Source of the DNA: CAJQLB01 sp905479065
Lineage (GTDB): Bacteria > Bacteroidota > Bacteroidia > Flavobacteriales > Flavobacteriaceae
Reading direction: 5' to 3'
DNA: 64,000 nt
NCBI GenBank assembly: GCA_943846735.1
Contig: OX044364.1
Coordinates: 2,046,001-2,110,000, forward strand
Within the stretch, counting starts at the first letter, position 1. Each line of letters starts with the position of its first letter. The notes below the pieces were generated by a model. That model did not search any database. It saw only the letters and a list, made by a program, of their open reading frames with translations, and was not told where the DNA came from. This document shows positions 60,518-64,000 of the stretch, in pieces. A program made the position numbers and the translations under genes.

Positions 60518-60904
60518 TTAACGTTTCGAGAATTGGAATTTTTTACGCGCTTTCTTTTGACCGAATTTTTTACGCTCAACCATTCTAGGATCTCTCGTTA
60601 ACAATCCTTCAGGTTTTAAGATAGTTCTATTATCCTCGTTTAATTCGCACATGACACGAGATAAAGCTAAACGAACCGCTTCAGCTTGACCTGTTGCGCC
60701 ACCACCGTAAACATTTACTTTTACGTCAAATTTCTTTTCATTTTCTGTTAAGACTAACGGTTGATTTACTTTGTACTGCAAAGTGGCTGTTGGGAAATAA
60801 GTGTTGACATCTTTTTTGTTGACCGTAATGTTTCCTTTTCCTTCCGAAACATACACACGTGCTACTGCAGTTTTACGACGACCAATTTTGTGAATAACTT
60901 CCAT
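60518..60904 (-). CDS. rpsI: 30S ribosomal protein S9
   Basis: A 128-residue protein of the small subunit whose C-terminal tail reaches the P site. IGRRKTAVARVYVSEGKG at the start and RDPRMVERKKFGQKKARKKFQFSKR at the end are typical. It follows rplM after a single base, so the two are translated from one message. Confidence 0.98.
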   Translation of the reverse strand: MEVIHKIGRRKTAVARVYVSEGKGNITVNKKDVNTYFPTATLQYKVNQPLVLTENEKKFDVKVNVYGGGATGQAEAVRLALSRVMCELNEDNRTILKPEGLLTRDPRMVERKKFGQKKARKKFQFSKR

Positions 60905-60905
60905 A

Positions 60906-61361
60906 CTAGTTAACTTCGTTTAAGTTAATTGCTTTTGGTTTTTGAGCTGAATGATCATGCTCAGATCCAGTAACAACATTTAAATTACGGAATAAAACTG
61001 CACCTAATTTATTTTTAGGGAGCATTCCTTTTATTGACTTCTCCACTAAGCGAGCTGGATCTTTTCCAAATAACTCGTTAGCAGTAAGTGATCTCTGCCC
61101 ACCTGGATAACCTGTGTGACGAATGTATGTTTTATCGTTCCACTTGTTTCCAGATAAGTTAATTTTTTCGGCGTTGATAACAATAACGTTGTCTCCGCAA
61201 TCAACGTGTGGTGTGAAATTAGGCTTGTGTTTGCCTCTTAGAAGTATAGCAACTTTTGAAGCAAGACGGCCTAATGTTTGTCCCTCAGCATCTACTAAAA
61301 CCCACTCTTTATTCACAGTAGCTTTATTTGCTGATATCGTTTTGTAGCTTAATGTATCCAC
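60906..61361 (-). CDS. rplM: 50S ribosomal protein L13
   Basis: A 151-residue large-subunit assembly protein. Motifs WVLVDAEGQTLGRLASKVA, LRGKHKPNFTPHVDCGD and HTGYPGGQ are clear. It is the first gene of the rplM-rpsI-(rpsB-tsf) series on the minus strand. A consensus promoter at 61409-61439 lies upstream, with a short leader containing a palindrome (CTCTTTTAAAGAG, 61392-61404) near the predicted transcript start. Confidence 0.98.
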   Translation of the reverse strand: MDTLSYKTISANKATVNKEWVLVDAEGQTLGRLASKVAILLRGKHKPNFTPHVDCGDNVIVINAEKINLSGNKWNDKTYIRHTGYPGGQRSLTANELFGKDPARLVEKSIKGMLPKNKLGAVLFRNLNVVTGSEHDHSAQKPKAINLNEVN

Positions 61362-61702
61362 AATAAAATATTTTCTTAATTAAACATTCCTCTCTTTTAA
61401 AGAGTTTGCAAATTTACAATTATATATTTGATTAACAAACTCTGTCTTTACTTTATTTTAAACGTAAATTAGCCATTTAGGTAATCAAGCACTACTAGGC
61501 TACAAAAACGTTTAATAATTGTTGCGGAATATATTTTTAAAAAAGAACATAACTTACATGATGTCGTGATTCATCAAATTCTACAAAACCATTTTTTTAA
61601 CAGCAATATTCAAGCTTATTTCTTGGCTAGATTGTGTGGGTAATGGCATAAATATATATAGTGTATTTTTGATTTTTAAAATATTAAGTTAAATCTCTTT
61701 AT
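61362..61702. other. 341-bp divergent intergenic region
   Basis: It holds the rplM promoter and leader on the minus strand and a -7-like box TATTTTTG (61664-61671) 31 nt before the sulfotransferase gene on the plus strand. The middle part (61440-61620) shows no ORF or structure I can support. Confidence 0.6.
61409..61439 (-). promoter_or_regulatory. Consensus promoter of the rplM operon
   Basis: Minus-strand TTTG (61436-61439) and TAAATTTG (61409-61416) separated by 19 nt match both elements of the Bacteroidetes consensus exactly. The leader to the rplM ATG would be about 40 nt and begins near the palindrome at 61392-61404. Confidence 0.75.
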
Positions 61703-63262
61703 ATGTATTTTATTTTTTTTAATAACTGTAAGAATTACATGTTTGTTTTATTAATTTCAGGTTGCTTTTTAAGTTGTAATCAACCGAGGTTGGAGTATAC
61801 AATTTCTGCGAAGTTAAATCCTCATAATATAGCGCCTTTGACAGCAGAACTCAAAATTAACACAAATATGGTTGCTCAAGTTTCTAAAGTGTCCTACACA
61901 GTGCTTGGTAAATCTCCTATTAAACAATCTTTTGAAATGCTCAATGACAGTCTCTCAATACCAATTGTTGGCTTATATCCTGGAACAACAAACAAGGTGC
62001 TCATTGAGCTATACTCTAAAAATGGTGTTATTACAGATACCGTAAAATTAAAAACCAAACCCTTACCAATAATATTTCCAAAAATAGAAATCAACAAAAT
62101 TGATAGATCTAAAATGGAGCAAGGACTTCATGGATGTGATATTCATTTTGCAAATTTTGGCAAGTTTAGGTCAATGCCAATCATTTTTGATGATCAGGGA
62201 ATTGTTCGATGGTTCATGGATTTTAGTTTTACAAATGAAATGACATCACCTTTTCAAAGACTAAAAGATGGTAACATTTTAGTAGTAACTCGTCATGACA
62301 TTTATGAATTGGACATGCTTGGAAAAATAATCAAAAAAACAACGATTGATGATAATTATGGAATGCATCACGATGCTGTAGAGTTGCCAAACGGTCAACT
62401 GTTAATTTGTGTTGGTAAACGAGATGCCTATATAGACTTAGGTGGTGAAGCTATTCAATCGGACAGTGATTTCATTATATTGTTTGATAGAGTAAATGAA
62501 AAAATTATTAATGAATGGGATGTAGCTAAACATTTGGATGTTACTCGCGATGATGTGAACTTTTTGAGACCAGGAGATTGGTTACATATGAACGCACTTT
62601 TATTTGATGAAAAAGATCAATCGATAATAATTTCTGGAAAACATCAAGGAATTGTAAAAATATCCATGGATAATAAATTGAAATGGATTTTATCTCCAAA
62701 ACAAAATTGGGGCCTTTCAGGAAGAAATGGAAATGGAAATGACACCAATCCATTTTTGTTAACAGCCATTGATGAAAATGATAATCCTTTTTCTAAAAGA
62801 ATTCAAACTGGTCAAGAAAGTCATCCTAAATTTGATTTTCCTTGGGGTCAACATGCTCCAAAATTTTTACCAAATGGCAATCTTATTGTTTTTGATAATG
62901 GCTCACATAGAAATTTTGACGATGACTATAATTACTCTAGAGCTGTGGAATATGAAATTAATGATGATAAAAAAACGGTAAAACAAATTTGGCAATATGG
63001 TAAGGAAAGAGGAGAGGAGATGTTTGCTTCAATAGTTAGTGATGTTGACTATTTGCCCAATTCAAAAAATATTCTTGTGACGTCAGGACATATCCTACCA
63101 AAATCAAATCATTCAGGAAAAATTATTGAAGTTGATAAAGAAACTGGTAAAGAAATTTTCGAAGCAACTCTCTACTATAGATCCGTCAATGGTCAGAAAA
63201 TTAATGGCTGGGGGCAAATGGATATATTATATCGATCTCAACGGCTAAATCTATCATATTAG
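61703..63262 (+). CDS. Arylsulfate sulfotransferase (ASST) family lipoprotein
   Basis: A 519-residue exported protein. A hydrophobic N-terminus with a lipobox-like LLISGC (Cys21) or CFLSC (Cys25) suggests lipid anchoring. An N-terminal Ig-like domain (about 30-120) is followed by a six-bladed propeller with ASST features: YGMHHDAVELPNGQ (His222/His223), DWLHMNALLFDE, WGQHAPKFLPNGNLIVFDNG and RAVEYEI. Known ASSTs move sulfate between aryl donors and acceptors in the periplasm without PAPS, using a catalytic histidine. The acceptor here is unknown. It converges with a PAPS-type sulfotransferase gene (4-bp overlap). A later ATG at 61739 is a possible alternative start. Confidence 0.85.
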   Translation: MYFIFFNNCKNYMFVLLISGCFLSCNQPRLEYTISAKLNPHNIAPLTAELKINTNMVAQVSKVSYTVLGKSPIKQSFEMLNDSLSIPIVGLYPGTTNKVLIELYSKNGVITDTVKLKTKPLPIIFPKIEINKIDRSKMEQGLHGCDIHFANFGKFRSMPIIFDDQGIVRWFMDFSFTNEMTSPFQRLKDGNILVVTRHDIYELDMLGKIIKKTTIDDNYGMHHDAVELPNGQLLICVGKRDAYIDLGGEAIQSDSDFIILFDRVNEKIINEWDVAKHLDVTRDDVNFLRPGDWLHMNALLFDEKDQSIIISGKHQGIVKISMDNKLKWILSPKQNWGLSGRNGNGNDTNPFLLTAIDENDNPFSKRIQTGQESHPKFDFPWGQHAPKFLPNGNLIVFDNGSHRNFDDDYNYSRAVEYEINDDKKTVKQIWQYGKERGEEMFASIVSDVDYLPNSKNILVTSGHILPKSNHSGKIIEVDKETGKEIFEATLYYRSVNGQKINGWGQMDILYRSQRLNLSY

Positions 63263-63942
63263 CTTTGAGCAGCAGCTTCAATCATCCCCTTGACCATTGC
63301 GTGAAAATTTTCTTTTTTATTAAGATGAGGAAAGTCTTCCTTTGGGATAGGTAAATTTAAAAATGCACAGAGAGGTTTCCAGCCATCAGACACATCAAAA
63401 ACTAATAGTTTGTCTTTAGGGACATATGATTTGACATTTTCAAGATGCTCAAAAAAGACTGATTTTGCATGAGTTTCTGAATCAAATTTGCCGTTGAATT
63501 GATTAGACAGGTAAGTTTTTTTCATAAATCTGATACATTTAAATGTATTGCGAAGATTACTATTAAAAATCATTTTTGATAATAGTGTAATCTTTGCAAT
63601 TAGTGTTTGTGGTCCAGATTTACGGAGTGTTTTCGAGGTGCTTTCATACCATTTATCCACGTCTCGTGTTGTAAGAATTACTTTTGCTTCGGGATATTGT
63701 GCCATAAGGATTTTATAATATGGGTATCCAGGAAAATCTACTGTAGCTTTAAAACCCTCAAAAAGTCTGTTGAAATCTGTTTTGCCATGGTCCTCAAGTT
63801 CCTGCCAATGTCTAAGCTTTTTAGAGTCAGCGATTAAGTCCTTAAAATGATAGGTGTCATTATATCCTAAAATTTGTAATGCTTGTTTTAATGTTGTTGT
63901 TCCTGTTCTTGGAAATCCTGCTCCAATAATTTGTATTGCCAT
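63259..63942 (-). CDS. P-loop sulfotransferase family protein
   Basis: A 227-residue cytoplasmic protein with the PAPS 5'-phosphosulfate loop GAGFPRTGTTTLKQAL at the N-terminus and the 3'-phosphate-binding region VILTTRDVDKWYES near residue 90. The ending (WKPLCAFLNLPIPKEDFPHLN) is typical of the Sulfotransfer_4-like group. It would transfer sulfate from PAPS to a small-molecule or glycan hydroxyl. The target is unknown. It overlaps the end of the ASST-family gene by 4 bases on the opposite strand, so two unrelated sulfate-transfer enzymes are side by side. Confidence 0.88.
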   Translation of the reverse strand: MAIQIIGAGFPRTGTTTLKQALQILGYNDTYHFKDLIADSKKLRHWQELEDHGKTDFNRLFEGFKATVDFPGYPYYKILMAQYPEAKVILTTRDVDKWYESTSKTLRKSGPQTLIAKITLLSKMIFNSNLRNTFKCIRFMKKTYLSNQFNGKFDSETHAKSVFFEHLENVKSYVPKDKLLVFDVSDGWKPLCAFLNLPIPKEDFPHLNKKENFHAMVKGMIEAAAQS

Positions 63943-63961
63943 TGTTTTTAAATATTACTTG

Positions 63962-64000
63962 TTAATGTGCTTCTAACCAATTTAATCCAGTATCCAGTTC
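63962..64000 (-). CDS. Possible 3' end of a gene cut by the window edge
   Basis: On the minus strand the last 39 bases of the window read ELDTGLNWLEAH then a stop codon, 20 bp upstream of the sulfotransferase start. The composition looks coding, and the spacing would suit an operon with the sulfotransferase, but 12 residues are too few to name it. Confidence 0.35.
   Translation of the reverse strand, partial: ELDTGLNWLEAH

Overview
This AT-rich 64 kb window looks like the chromosome of a marine Flavobacteriaceae-type member of the Bacteroidetes. The evidence is TonB-dependent receptors with N-terminal carboxypeptidase-like domains, several type IX secretion (T9SS) C-terminal sorting domains, a PorT-like protein, start regions without Shine-Dalgarno sequences, and promoters of the Bacteroidetes form (TTTG / TAnnTTTG). 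It is mostly ordinary chromosome. I see no rRNA, CRISPR array, prophage or insertion sequence.

Layout. 1-6.1 kb: 3' end of nrdA, a DUF6503-like lipoprotein, and a phosphate porin plus PiT transporter pair behind an unusual structured leader. 6.4-11.1 kb: a small MORN-like secreted protein, then a beta-helix lipoprotein and TonB receptor pair separated by a strong hairpin. 11.3-21.8 kb: dgt, a large BNR/T9SS protein, a 42-residue membrane ORF, dxs, tadA, a ClC-type channel lacking the gating glutamate, and aspS. 21.9-30.5 kb: a TonB receptor and lipoprotein pair, then a PLP aminotransferase translationally coupled to a secreted FG-GAP/ASPIC protein that is tandemly duplicated in mosaic form. 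30.5-37.2 kb: a TetR-TolC-adaptor-RND efflux operon. 37.3-45.5 kb: polyprenyl synthase, sucA, a 45-residue membrane ORF, sucB, a retropepsin-like protease, TatD hydrolase and asparaginase. 45.6-61.4 kb: tRNA-Ser(GGA), an ExbB/ExbD cluster, porT, rpoN, asnS, an MMPL transporter, a barrel protein, frr-pyrH, a spondin-domain lipoprotein on the opposite strand, then tsf-rpsB-rpsI-rplM. 61.7-64 kb: an arylsulfate sulfotransferase converging on a PAPS-type sulfotransferase, and the edge of another gene.

How the genes work together. The ExbB/ExbD cluster could energise the two TonB receptors. PorT belongs to the secretion machinery that exports the three T9SS-tagged proteins seen here. SucA and SucB form two of the three subunits of 2-oxoglutarate dehydrogenase. 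The ribosomal genes, tsf, pyrH and frr make a translation block. The most interesting items are the mosaic tandem duplication with its aminotransferase partner, the nested inverted-repeat/terminator leader of the porin operon, the ClC variant, the spondin gene placed between tsf and pyrH, the two small membrane ORFs, and the sulfotransferase pair. No complete new system is evident. These are candidate leads from reading the sequence alone.
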